Assembly (NCBI GenBank): GCA_963770505.1
Contig: CAVYPR010000001.1
Location: forward strand, 744,001 to 808,000
Direction of reading: 5' to 3'
Source of the DNA: CAVYPR01 sp963770505
GTDB taxonomy: Bacteria; Actinomycetota; Acidimicrobiia; Acidimicrobiales; RAAP-2
DNA length: 64,000 nt
Part shown: positions 38,001 through 45,771 of the stretch, in pieces
How positions within the stretch are numbered: the first letter of the stretch is position 1
Layout: each line of letters begins with the position of its first letter
The notes under the pieces: generated by a model
Database searches by the model: none
Seen by the model: the letters and a program-made list of their open reading frames with translations, nothing else
What the model was told of the DNA's origin: nothing
Made by a program: the position numbers and the translations under genes

Positions 38001-39979
38001 TCTACGAGGGTGGCACATCGTCGAACGGCGACTACGCCTATACAACCTCGACCTCCGGCACGGCGAGCTTCGCCGTCACCAGGGAGGCTGAACTCAGTTC
38101 GATCACACTCAGTGCCGTTACCACGCCAATCGCCTTCGGCTCGGAGACGACGGAAACCTTCACGGCCACGGTGAACGGAGTGACGGGAGACGGTTATCCC
38201 GAGGGCACTGTTACCATCCAGACGACTGGCGGGACGCCGATCTGCACGGCAAACCTGTCGAGCGAGACGACACACACCGCCACCTACAAGTGCAGCCTTA
38301 CGGCCAGCCAGTTGTTGCCGGGCACCTACGCGCTCGAGGCGACCTACGCCGGCGGTTCTTCCTCTAACGCGAACTTCTCGTACGGGGCCTCCACCTCGGG
38401 CGTTGCAACACTGTCCGTGACCGATAAGGCATGCACGTCGAGCTTCCCGGTCACAATTCCCGCACACACCCAGATCAGCATCACTGCTGTCGGGGGCGGG
38501 GGCGGCAGTGGCTCGAACAGTGCCGCTGGAGGCAGTGGAGCGAGCGTCTCCGGCACCCTCGATAACACGAGCGCGACGGCCAAGACGGTGACGGTGTTCG
38601 TGGGCTGCAAGGGCACGCCAGGTACCGCAACGACGGCCGGAACCGGGGGTGCGGGGTACGCCAGCGGAGGAAGCGGCCACCGCACAGGGACCCAAAGCGG
38701 TGGAGGCGGCGGTGGCGCCTCTGGCATCGAGATCGGCTCCACCGTGGTCGCAGTTGCCGGCGGCGGCGGCGGTGGTAATGGCAACACGGGCGGCCATGTC
38801 GGTACCACCACCTTGACAGTGAAGGCCTCCCCCACGGCAGTTATGGGCGGTACCGCAACCCTCTACTACGGCGGTGGCGGCGGCGGTGCGACAACCGCCG
38901 CCCCTGCCGGGGCGGCCACCACGGGGGGGGCCGGCGGGTATGACTACAAGGCCTCGACGGGCACCGCCTCCACAATTCAGTACTCTCTACGAGCCCCGGT
39001 TGCCGCCAACAATGGGGGAACCACAGGCTCGGTCACCTTCGGCGCTGAACTTGCTCCCGCCATTACCAGTGCGAGCACGACCACGTTCACCTACGGCACC
39101 ACCGGGTCGTTCACGGTGACGACGACAAGCTATCCGACACCGACGATCACCAACGCCTACGCAGGCTGCACCAATTCGACGTATCCGTCGAGTCTTACGT
39201 TCGCGACACAAGGGAACGGAACAGCAGTCATAACTAGCACGAGCACCACGCCCGCAGGCACGTACACCTTCTGCCTCAAGGCAACAAACGGCGTGCTGCC
39301 GTCTGCGACCCAGACCTTCGCCCTGAAGATTGCCCGGTCGTTCACGGCAACGACGTGTAACACCCCAGCGACATTCACCATTGCCGGACATGCCACGATC
39401 AGCTACACCCTGCTTGGCGGTGGGGGCGGCCAGGGCTATCTCGGGAGCACTGGTGGGGCGGGTTCGTCGGTCGCTGGAACACTCGTGAACACGACGACGT
39501 CCACAAAGTCGGTACACCTCGTGATCGGCTGTGTGGGTGCACAGGGGACGACAGCTATTGGAGGAGCTGGTGGTGCGGGTTACGCCGCAGGTGGAAGTGG
39601 CTTCGACTCCGGTCGCCGTGACGGGGGTGGGGGAGGGGGCGGCGCGTCTTCGATGTTGCTCGGCTCCAGTTACTTCGCTGTCGCCGGGGGCGGAGGCGGC
39701 GGTGGGGGCGGGGGTGCGGGTTCGAGCACCGGTTCCACGGCGACGACCACCAAAGCAAGCACAGCGGCCGCGACCGGACAGACTGCGACGCATCGCGGTG
39801 CGGGAGGCGGCGGCGGCGGCGTCGCAACACGGGCAGTCGGCGGCACAACCACATACAAGGGCGGCGCCGGCGGCTACGACTACACCCGTAGTGCCACCGT
39901 CACAGGCGTCACGATAACGGTCGGGTTACCGACGGCAGGCAACAACGCCGGTGCGGTCGGGACCCTAACAATCAGCTAG
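32060..39979 (+). CDS. Giant prepilin-like protein with 15 Ig-like repeats and glycine-rich end
   Basis: This is a 2639-residue protein. Residues 1-60 are a class III prepilin signal: basic leader, cleavage after Gly30, then DTLVELLIAVVILGIITVPI with Glu at +5. A pilin-like region of about 200 residues and one Ig-like domain lead to 15 repeats of about 117 residues (33.2-38.4 kb). Each repeat has GSETTETFSATVTG, GYPEGTVQIRK, VICTATLTAASETTDAATYK and CSLTASQLG....YTVKAVYEGGTSS; the two Cys probably form a disulfide. The C-terminus (from about 2120) has two glycine-rich modules split by an Ig-like domain. Ordinary pilins have 130-250 residues. The GTG start overlaps the preceding gene. Probably a pilus-borne or membrane-held adhesin; this role is inference. 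Confidence 0.85.
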   Translation: MRRPHRRSRSFVAGNLRHGPFRPGIRSEDGDTLVELLIAVVILGIITVPILLAFMTSIMGSATYRKVATMDTVLKSAANEATSRLEQSSTAFTCTGAFAPTLSTLPFPNTFSLTASSGYTVEYWNGTAVTSTCESDDPLFVTLKVKGPKEKTASISFIVDDPHGRPVASGTTPAKLLFVEFPTSAATGAEFAPPITVAVVDATDNVVTGDISNMSLSVASGPGGLSSTCNPSGVEYYGIYTFSNCSVNVPGTYTIAARDGSFTASSGNIIVGNLPTVSVSNNSVSTGGTLVFTATVSGPTGSPTPTGSMNWTITAPSQLAVPCSSSSGPTGSSNVATYTCSITGASHGLYTAAAGYPGDGHYEPATGFDSSAYVTAPSRSTSTTFTRSTTTVVFGSETVETFSATVTGVTGDGYPEGTVEIRKASNTAFICTANFTAASKTTDAATYKCSLSASQLIVGGYTVKAVYSGGTSFGGNYTYTPSSSTSATFSVTKGSSGTTTTLTRSTATVSNGSETAETFSATVAGPTGGGYPVGTVQIRKASTTAVICTATLTAASETTDAATYKCSLTASQLGAGSYTVKAVYGGGTSSTGGYALTTSTSGTVSFTVSQASKGTTTTLTRSAATVAYGSETTETFSATVTGVTGDGYPEGTVQIRKSATTAVICTATLTAASETTHAATYKCSLTASQLGAAGYTVKAVYEGGTSSNGIYTYTSSLSGTVTLTVTRVSKGTTATLTRSAATVAYGSETTETFSATVTGVATDGYPEGTVQIRKATTGVICTATLTAASETTDAATYKCSLTASQLGAAAYTVKAVYEGGTSSNGDYAYTTSTSTTVSFTVKKTSSGTTTTLTRSAATVAYGSETSETFSATVTGVTGGGYPVGTVQIRKTTTAVVCTATLTAASETTDAATYKCSLTASQLGLGSYTVKAVYEGGTSSNGDVAYTTSTSGTVTFTVTKVSKGTTTTLIRSAATVAYGSETTETFSATVTGVTGDGYPEGTVQIRKTTTALICTATLTAASETTHAATYKCSLTASQLGAAGYTVKAVYEGGTSSNGNYAYTTSTSGTVTFTVTKATRGTTTTLTRSAATVAYGSETTETFSATVTGAATDGYPEGTVQIRKSATTAVICTAALTAASETTDAATYKCSLTASQLGAAAYTVKAVYEGGTSSNGNYTYTTSASATVSFTVKKGSSGTTTTLSRSAATVAFGSETAETFTATVTGVTGGGYPVGTVQIRKASTTTVICTATLTAASETTDAATYKCSLTASQLGLGSNTVKAVYEGGTSSSGNYTYTTSTSGTVTFTVTKATRGTTTTLTRSAATIAYGSETTETFSATVTGVTGDGYPEGTVQIRKTTTAVICTATLTAASETTHAATYKCSLTASQLGAAGYTVKAVYEGGTSSNVDYAYTTSTSGTVTFTVTKVSKGTTTTLTRSAATVAYGSETTETFSATVAGAATDGYPEGTVQIRKSATTAVICTATLTAASETTDSATYKCSLTASQLGLAAYTVKAVYEGGTSSNGNYAYTTSTSGTVSFTVKKGSSGTTTTLSRSASTIAYGSETTETFSATVTGVTGGGYPEGTVQIRKASTTAVICTATLTAASETTDAATYKCSLTASQLGAASYTAKAVYEGGTSSNGDYAYTTSTSGTVTFTVTKLSRGTTTTLTRSAATVAYGSETTETFSATVTGVTGDGYPEGTVQIRKTTTAVICTATLTAASETTHAATYKCSLTASQLGAAGYTVKAVYEGGTSSNGNYAYTTSTSGTVTFTVTKVSKGTTTTLTRSAATVAYGSETTETFSATVTGAATDGYPEGTVQIRKSATTAVICTAALTAASETTDAATYKCSLTASQLGAAAYTVKAVYEGGTSSNGNYTYTTSTSTPVSFTVKKGSSGTTTTLSRSAASVAYGSETAETFSATVTGVTGGGYPEGTVQIRKTTTVVVCAATLTAASETTASATYKCSLTASQLGAASYTAKAVYEGGTSSNGDYAYTTSTSGTASFAVTREAELSSITLSAVTTPIAFGSETTETFTATVNGVTGDGYPEGTVTIQTTGGTPICTANLSSETTHTATYKCSLTASQLLPGTYALEATYAGGSSSNANFSYGASTSGVATLSVTDKACTSSFPVTIPAHTQISITAVGGGGGSGSNSAAGGSGASVSGTLDNTSATAKTVTVFVGCKGTPGTATTAGTGGAGYASGGSGHRTGTQSGGGGGGASGIEIGSTVVAVAGGGGGGNGNTGGHVGTTTLTVKASPTAVMGGTATLYYGGGGGGATTAAPAGAATTGGAGGYDYKASTGTASTIQYSLRAPVAANNGGTTGSVTFGAELAPAITSASTTTFTYGTTGSFTVTTTSYPTPTITNAYAGCTNSTYPSSLTFATQGNGTAVITSTSTTPAGTYTFCLKATNGVLPSATQTFALKIARSFTATTCNTPATFTIAGHATISYTLLGGGGGQGYLGSTGGAGSSVAGTLVNTTTSTKSVHLVIGCVGAQGTTAIGGAGGAGYAAGGSGFDSGRRDGGGGGGGASSMLLGSSYFAVAGGGGGGGGGGAGSSTGSTATTTKASTAAATGQTATHRGAGGGGGGVATRAVGGTTTYKGGAGGYDYTRSATVTGVTITVGLPTAGNNAGAVGTLTIS
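33186..38430 (+). repeat. 15 tandem coding repeats of about 350 bp with a three-unit superperiod
   Basis: Units are marked by GSET.ETF and GYP.GTV. The variable middle follows the order GGG, GDG, ATDG from unit 2 onward (units 2, 5, 8, 11 and 14 have TGGGYP; 3, 6, 9, 12 and 15 have TGDGYP; 4, 7, 10 and 13 have ATDGYP), a period of about 1050 bp. Internal units are nearly identical as DNA, while the first and last are diverged. Confidence 0.85.
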
Positions 39980-39987
39980 AGCCGGTC

Positions 39988-41724
39988 ATGCAGAACCTCC
40001 GAGCCCCCACCATGACCCGCTTCTCCGAGGAGAGTGCTGTCGTGCGGGCGAGCGCGCGGGGCAGTCGCGGTGAGGGACGCCGACTCCGTCTGCGCCACAT
40101 GCACACCCAGGTCATCGCAACACTTCGCACTCGTTATCGCGCCCAAGGAGGTGGACCGAGCTCTCCGCCAGAATCGGGCGTGGCTCTTGTGCTCGTCCTG
40201 GTCTTCTTACTCGTGGGGAGCGTTGTGGTTTGGAGCCTCGCCAACCTGGCTGCGAACGACCTACAGAACACCAGCAACTTCGCGACCGCTCGCTCACTCT
40301 CTTACGACGCCACCAGTGCCATAAACGTTGCCGTTCAGAGCATCCGTTACACGCCGCTCATACCGGGAAACACCCTAAACGCGAACCCCCCCGCTCCGTG
40401 CTGGCCCAGGACAACGTGGCCGACAGGCGAACCACCAATAGCAACGTCACTTCCCAACACCGGCGGCAACCATTTCGATGTTTTGTGCAGCACCCGGTGG
40501 ACTCCAACCAGCTCGAGCACGAGGACGGTAACTCTCTCGGCGTGCAAAGCACCTGTGAACATTCACACATACACACAGGTTTCCCTTTGCGCCCACAAGC
40601 CTGTGGTGCAGGAGGTTGTCACCTTTGATGACTATCCAGCCGGGGTAGCCACGCCCACCGAGGCAGTATGCGTTACGTACTGCGGAACGACGATGACCGT
40701 CGATAGCTGGGTGGAGCATCCAAGCATGCCTACCGTCACGTGCCTGAGTCCGACAGTGCCCCCAAGAACCTGCAGCGGCGGCCACGTCGGAGGCCCCATC
40801 ACCGGTGGCACGACCTTCTCGATCGTCGGCACTGGTTTCGTTTCGGGGACCTCCACCGTGCAGTTTGTGGAGGAGTCCGGGGGTTCTCCGACGACCGACA
40901 ACATGTTGCTCACAGCAACAGGCGTCACGGTGGTCTCGCCGACTTCGATCACGGCCACTGCGCCCCCGATAACGGAAGGTTCGACCTATTTCGTGACGGT
41001 CACTACTCCCGCCGGTACCAGCACCAGCGTCGACGGCGCCAATGTCTTCACCTACACAAGGACGCAGCTTCCCACCGTGACGAGCGTGTGCACCGGAACG
41101 GTCGGGACCAAACCTACGGTAACACCCTCGCGAACAACGTGGTGCAATCTCAATTCGACCTCGCAGAATGCCAGCGGTCCGATCTCGGGCGGCAGCGAAG
41201 TCACGATATGGGGGACCAATTTCCTCCGATGCTTGACATGCATACCCAAACTGCCGATCGTAAAGTTCGTCTCGGCATCTGGCTCATCGACATCGTCGGC
41301 CCCTTACGTGACCGTCGTCTCCAACGATGAGATAACGGCAACTACCCCAACAGATTACAAGGTGGCACCGAATGCCGAGTTTTACGTGACGGTCACGACG
41401 CCAGCCGGGACGAGCTCCAAAAACGTCGCCTTTGACTACCTCGGCATGGTGCCCACGGTCGAGAGCGTTCGTTACCTCACAACACATGCGAAGGTGACCA
41501 TCACGGGCACGGGGTTCGCAACGGGTGCCACGGTCGGCTTTGTGAAGGACTCTGCAACCGGTCCGACGGGGGCAAGCATCCCCTCCGCAAGTGTTACGGT
41601 CATTTCCGGCGCAACCATCACAGCCAGCGTGCCAAACTCCTTACACGCCGGAACAAAATATTTCGTCACCGTGACCTCTCCCCAAGGCACGAGCAGCTAC
41701 TACCCGACGTTCACCTACGTCTGA
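39988..41724 (+). CDS. PilX-like pilus protein with TIG/IPT domains
   Basis: This 578-residue protein starts eight bases after the giant prepilin stop, so it belongs to the same operon. After a basic head of about 60 residues comes ESGVALVLVLVFLLVGSVVV, the PilX_N-type helix (65-87), without a classical GFTLIE site. The extracellular part has at least three IPT/TIG Ig-like domains, each with G.tt..I.GTGF..G...V.F and a closing YFVTVTTPAGTSS, and several Cys pairs (CLSPTVPPRTC, CLTC). TIG domains occur in adhesins and surface receptors. The role is likely a minor pilus component carrying binding domains. An ATG at residue 9 or 38 could be the real start. Confidence 0.8.
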   Translation: MQNLRAPTMTRFSEESAVVRASARGSRGEGRRLRLRHMHTQVIATLRTRYRAQGGGPSSPPESGVALVLVLVFLLVGSVVVWSLANLAANDLQNTSNFATARSLSYDATSAINVAVQSIRYTPLIPGNTLNANPPAPCWPRTTWPTGEPPIATSLPNTGGNHFDVLCSTRWTPTSSSTRTVTLSACKAPVNIHTYTQVSLCAHKPVVQEVVTFDDYPAGVATPTEAVCVTYCGTTMTVDSWVEHPSMPTVTCLSPTVPPRTCSGGHVGGPITGGTTFSIVGTGFVSGTSTVQFVEESGGSPTTDNMLLTATGVTVVSPTSITATAPPITEGSTYFVTVTTPAGTSTSVDGANVFTYTRTQLPTVTSVCTGTVGTKPTVTPSRTTWCNLNSTSQNASGPISGGSEVTIWGTNFLRCLTCIPKLPIVKFVSASGSSTSSAPYVTVVSNDEITATTPTDYKVAPNAEFYVTVTTPAGTSSKNVAFDYLGMVPTVESVRYLTTHAKVTITGTGFATGATVGFVKDSATGPTGASIPSASVTVISGATITASVPNSLHAGTKYFVTVTSPQGTSSYYPTFTYV

Positions 41725-42021
41725 GCATCGTTCGTCTTCTCGATGGCCTCGCACCGTCGCGTTTCTAGGCGAATGGTCGAGGAGTGGCTGCCTCAATGCC
41801 GCGGCAGCGGCTCGAGAGCCGGTGGCCGGACGCCGTGCGACAATGTGTCTGTGCTCGTCTTGGCTTTTGGGGTGTCCGTGCCCACGAGAGAGTCCCCACT
41901 CATGGGCACGAGAAGTCCCACTTCTGATGACCAGCAATCCCCGCCCCCCGCTGACACATCCAAGTGAGGGACCCCTCGACCGATCACGAGCGCGGTGCAA
42001 GCTAACTAGCGCTCCGACTGA

Positions 42022-42971
42022 ATGGTGACTTCTCCGAAATCAGCGAGGAAACGTGAGGACATTCAAGCTGCCTACCAGGACCTCGGCTCCCACCATGCCC
42101 GTTGCCGAGATGTGGGGCTCCGCTTACAAGACCGTCAGGGAGGCCGTGGGCACGACCGGCGCGGCCGAAGAAGCTGCTGCCGACGCCGACCCGCTGGCCA
42201 CAACTATGACCAGGTCACCGAGATCATTGCCAACCAAGCGGCCAAGTCCGAAGGGCGCATAACGGTCAAGCGCCACTTGGCGGTGGTCCGAGTCGATGGC
42301 GACGAGAGCTTGGCCCGCAACCTGCGCCGGTCGGTGGACGACGCCAAGGAAGTGGCGCGTCGACAACTACCCGGCGACACGGTGGTGTTCGACTGGGCTA
42401 GGGGATCGGCCTGTGCGCTCTCACCGAGCCCCGCCCCCTTTTCCTCTTCTGCGCTGTCCTCGCCTGGAGCCGGCTCCGCTTCGCTTAGTGCGCTGAGACT
42501 CTTGGGGCCGAGACCACCATGGCCGCACTCGCCGAATGCATAGGGACGATCGGCGGGCTCCCGAAGACTCTCCTCGCCGACCGCATCGGGTGCTCGAAGG
42601 GCGGGGCCGTTGCAGGGCTGGTGGTCCCCACCTCCGACTGCGTGCACTTCGTTCCCCACAACAGCACCCGACCTGACTTTTGACAAGGAGCAAACCAGGC
42701 TTCCAAGGGCATCGTCGAGAATTTGGTCGGCTACGTGACTTCCGATCTAATGATCCCCACAAAGCTGAGCGTCTTGGACCCGGTGAGGACCAACGGCCGT
42801 GACAAGGCGTGGTGTGCGGAAGTGAACGCGCAAGTGCACTTGAGGGATTCCCGCCGACACTCGAGTCGTGAAATTGGGCTGCGTAGTACTACACAACATT
42901 CTTGTTACGGTTGCACCAAAGAACGGGTCTCGGTCATTGCGATTCCGGCCTACTCGAAGGAAGGAAGGTGA
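42022..42971 (+). pseudogene. istA: Decayed IS21-family transposase (istA)
   Basis: Three frames together reproduce an IstA-like transposase: REDIQAAYQDLGS, then VAEMWGSAYKTVREAV in another frame, then GHNYDQVTEIIANQAAKSEG and ARNLRRSVDDAK..VVFDWARG, then LFLFCAVLAWSRLRFA with a stop, AETTMAALAECIGTIGGLPK (from 42519), a TGA at 42681-42683 where the family has a Cys codon, and SKGIVENLVGYVTSDLMIP. The rest of the C-terminus and istB are missing. Multiple shifts plus in-frame stops show true decay. It marks an old insertion between the pilus operon and the DUF429 gene. Terminal inverted repeats could not be identified. Confidence 0.72.
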
Positions 42972-42981
42972 TCCGAAACAA

Positions 42982-43719
42982 ATGGCGATGCGAAATCCAG
43001 GTCGAGGCGCCCAGCTGCCCTACCGCCTCCTTGCCGGCGTGGTGCCATGCCCACGCGGCTGGCTAGCGGCTACGGCCAAGCTGCAGGGCATCACTATGTC
43101 GCCCGAGGAACCTCAGGTCTTCTCGACCCTTCTTGAAGTCCTCGATTACAAGCCTGCATACCAAGTGATTGCTCTCTTCGCACCGGTAGGTCTGCTCCAG
43201 GAATCGATTGCGAAGGGTCGCTCTTGCGAGCGCGAAGCCAGGCGTCTTCTCGGACAACCGAGAGCAAACGCGATCGCCTCGGCTCCTCCACGGATAGCCC
43301 TATCGTGCCCCACCTATGCCGAGGCCGCAGCAGCCAGCGAAGGCCACCTGAGCCCAGTCACGTGGCAGCATATGGCCAAGATTGCCGAGGTGGACGCCGC
43401 CATCGCCCCCTACTGGCAACGGACTGTCTTCGAGGTCCATCCGGAGCTCACCTTTTTCCAGCTCAACGAAGACCGCCCGGTGGTGTTTTCGAAGCGCACG
43501 CTTCCAGGTATGGAGGAGCGCCGCCGGTTGCTTAGCGCCCGCGTCCCTGGTGTCGAGCGGACTCTCGACGCGCACCTGGCCGGCATTTCGCCGCCACAGC
43601 TCCTCGATGCGGCTGCATGCCTGTGGACGGCAAGACGCATTCTGTCACGAGCGGTAGCCCGCCTGCCCGTAGATCCCGAATGGGACGGAATGGGCTTGAG
43701 GATGGAAATCGTACGATAA
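42982..43719 (+). CDS. DUF429 family protein
   Basis: This 245-residue protein fits the DUF429 predicted-nuclease pattern (RNase H-like fold): AGVVPCPRGWLAAT at the start, VIALFAPVGLLQ where the family has a conserved Asp/Pro segment, RSCEREARRLLGQPRANAI, then HMAKIAEVDAAIAPYWQRTV leading into FEVHPELTFFQLNE and SKRTLPGMEERRRLL. The first motif has V-P-C where the family usually has D-G/A, so the acidic residue may be lost. The ATG at 42982 is preferred, but an earlier GTG (42868) would run into the IS21 relic. Function unknown. Confidence 0.72.
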   Translation: MAMRNPGRGAQLPYRLLAGVVPCPRGWLAATAKLQGITMSPEEPQVFSTLLEVLDYKPAYQVIALFAPVGLLQESIAKGRSCEREARRLLGQPRANAIASAPPRIALSCPTYAEAAAASEGHLSPVTWQHMAKIAEVDAAIAPYWQRTVFEVHPELTFFQLNEDRPVVFSKRTLPGMEERRRLLSARVPGVERTLDAHLAGISPPQLLDAAACLWTARRILSRAVARLPVDPEWDGMGLRMEIVR

Positions 43720-43894
43720 CCCAGTCAGCTTCATCGGCTTGACTGGCTCCCGCTCTGCCGCATGGCTGAGGTGCTTCTCACCGCTGCGGATTCACACCCA
43801 GTGACTCCGTCAATGTCCTCGAGCCATGATCTTGTGGTGGTGATTCGTACTCGACTACGGCTTATATTAGTAACGACAATGCATGTGCTAAGGC

Positions 43895-43934
43895 AATCAA
43901 AAGGGCCGGGGTCGTGACCCCGGCCCTTTTGATT
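43895..43934. terminator. Strong bidirectional terminator, 19-bp perfect stem
   Basis: Bases 43895-43913 (AATCAAAAGGGCCGGGGTC) are exactly complementary to 43916-43934. The A-rich and T-rich flanks give a U-tail in both directions, so it can end the DUF429 gene on the plus strand and the pilin gene on the minus strand. Confidence 0.85.
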
Positions 43935-43963
43935 ATTTGCGTTTCGACTGATGCTCTTTGCAA

Positions 43964-44368
43964 TCACGCAGTATTGCAAATATTTGTCGCGGCGTCAGCT
44001 GTCTTTGTAGTTCCCTTCACTGTGACATTGACTTTACCTGTGGCTGCCAAGCTGATGGTGTAATTCGTATTCGCTGCAGGCTTAGCGCGCAGCCATGGAC
44101 CATCTCCGGTGGTAGCTGTCTTCGTCGTCAGTGTCGTCCATCCTGTTGCTGCTGGGAAACTGCCTGTGTGCTGCGCTGAGTAGGCCTCAAGGGCAGTCTC
44201 AACGGTTTTCACTGTGGAATGGCATGAGGCCACCGCCGCGTTTTTCGTGGTGGTGCCCACTGCAAAGATCACGATCGCGGCCAAGATGGCCAGGATAATG
44301 ATCACGATGAGGAGTTCGATAAGGGTAAAGCCCCCCTCTCCCTTCCTCTCCTTGAGCTTGTCCAACAT
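43964..44368 (-). CDS. pilA: Type IV major pilin, PilA-like
   Basis: This 134-residue prepilin has the leader MLDKLKERKGEGG, cleaved before FTLIELLIVIIILAILAAIV with Glu at +5, and a small head domain with Cys residues near 58 and at the C-terminus (NICNTA), compatible with the pilin D-region disulfide. The size is that of a major pilin subunit. The ATG at 44366-44368 has AAGGAGA eight bases upstream; nine extra codons before it look untranslated. It is followed by a strong terminator and preceded by pilC on the same strand with a 179-base gap, which may contain its own promoter. Confidence 0.9.
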   Translation of the reverse strand: MLDKLKERKGEGGFTLIELLIVIIILAILAAIVIFAVGTTTKNAAVASCHSTVKTVETALEAYSAQHTGSFPAATGWTTLTTKTATTGDGPWLRAKPAANTNYTISLAATGKVNVTVKGTTKTADAATNICNTA

Positions 44369-44547
44369 TGAATGTCTTCTCCTTGTGTGAGTCAATCAAT
44401 TACCATGAATATGAACGCTTGAACGCAGACTGTGGCTTATGCATCCCGCCGCCTGTCTGCGCTCGTTAGTTGCTGAATGTTCAGAAGCCCGATCCCGCCA
44501 CCTCCTCTACTTATTGAACGATCCCCGCCTATAGATTGAATTGCAGC

Positions 44548-45756
44548 TCAGGTAATATGCACCTGACGATAGATCCCGTACATGGCCGAAATGAGAGCGA
44601 TGGCGACAAACCCGACGATGAGGCCGACGAAGAGGATGATCGCCGGCTCGAAGAGTGACGTGAACCTGTTGAGCTTGTAGTCGAGCTCGCGATCGAAATA
44701 CACAGCGGCCGTTTCGAGTTGAGCGTCCATCGTGCCGGTCCGCTCGCCGACAAGGAACATGTGCCGGGCCGCCGGGGGAAAGAGTCCAGTAGCTGAAAGT
44801 GGTCCAGCGAGTCCTTCGCCTTGCATCATGGAAGTTCGAGCATTCGAGAGGCCCGACCGATACACCCAGTTGGTGGTCGAATCGGTCGTCACCTGAAGCG
44901 CTTCGGGGAGTGGTACTCCAGCCGTGACCAATGAGTGCAAGATCCGGCAGACGCGCTCGATGATGGCCGTGCTGATGAGATCGCCCAGGACGGGAACTTT
45001 CAAGAAGAGCGCGTCCCGCTTTTTGCGGCCGCTCTCGGTGAAAATCCCGAGCAGGACGGCGATGACTACAAGCGCAACGACGGCGGCGATCACGTACCAG
45101 TCATTAACGACGAAGTTTGCAATTCCGAGCAGCATTCTGGTCGGGAGGGGGAGTTTCGCTGTGAGCGAGGCGAAGAACGTCTTGAACTTGGGCAGGACGA
45201 AACCCGTAATGACGACCACCGCCACAATGGCAAGGCAGAAGACGATGGCGGGGTACATGAGAGCCGACGACACTTTGCGTCGGGCCTCGATGTCTCGTTC
45301 GATGTAATCGGCGAGTTGATCGAGGACGGTGTCCAGGCTGCCGGTCATCTCGGCCGACCGAAGGATCCCGATGTAGTAAGCGGGAAACGCCTCTGGGTGT
45401 TCTGCTGCTGCGCCGGCGAACGTGGCGCCGCCGCGGAGGGCATCAGCCATCTGGGCCAGGATCACGGCGAATTCGTTGTTACCCAACTCTTCGGTCATGA
45501 CGTCGAGGGTCTCGAGGAGGGGAATGCCGGCGTGGACAAACACCGCCATCTGGCGTGAGAAATGCATGAGGTCCCGGCGCTTAAGCTTCTTCTTCTTGAC
45601 TTCGATCTGAAGGACGCTGCGCTTTTCCTTGACGTCGACGGGCGAGAGATCCCTCTCAAGGAGGAGGCGCCTTACCCCGCCGACCGTCAGGGCTTCCTCG
45701 ACGCCCTTGACGGTGTTTCCGTTCGGGTTGGTTGCCGTGTATGCGAATTTGGGCAC
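44548..45756 (-). CDS. pilC: Type IV pilus inner-membrane platform protein PilC
   Basis: This 402-residue GspF/PilC-family protein anchors the assembly ATPase to the pilus base. It contains two T2SSF domains: residues about 66-190 (HFSRQMAVFVHAGIPLLETL, RSAEMTGSLDTVLDQLADYI) and about 270-390 (ICRILHSLV.AGVPLPEALQ, FLVGERTGTMDAQLETAA), with three to four hydrophobic helices. The N-terminal PKFAYTATNPNGNTVKGV is typical. It lies 15 bases after the pilB stop and is clearly in the same operon. Confidence 0.93.
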   Translation of the reverse strand: MPKFAYTATNPNGNTVKGVEEALTVGGVRRLLLERDLSPVDVKEKRSVLQIEVKKKKLKRRDLMHFSRQMAVFVHAGIPLLETLDVMTEELGNNEFAVILAQMADALRGGATFAGAAAEHPEAFPAYYIGILRSAEMTGSLDTVLDQLADYIERDIEARRKVSSALMYPAIVFCLAIVAVVVITGFVLPKFKTFFASLTAKLPLPTRMLLGIANFVVNDWYVIAAVVALVVIAVLLGIFTESGRKKRDALFLKVPVLGDLISTAIIERVCRILHSLVTAGVPLPEALQVTTDSTTNWVYRSGLSNARTSMMQGEGLAGPLSATGLFPPAARHMFLVGERTGTMDAQLETAAVYFDRELDYKLNRFTSLFEPAIILFVGLIVGFVAIALISAMYGIYRQVHIT

Positions 45757-45771
45757 TGGTCGGTCCTTCGT

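Noticed and set aside
33186..38430. CRISPR-like or satellite repeat array
   Set aside because: The 350-bp repeats are one continuous reading frame of Ig-like protein domains, with no short palindromic repeats and no spacers.
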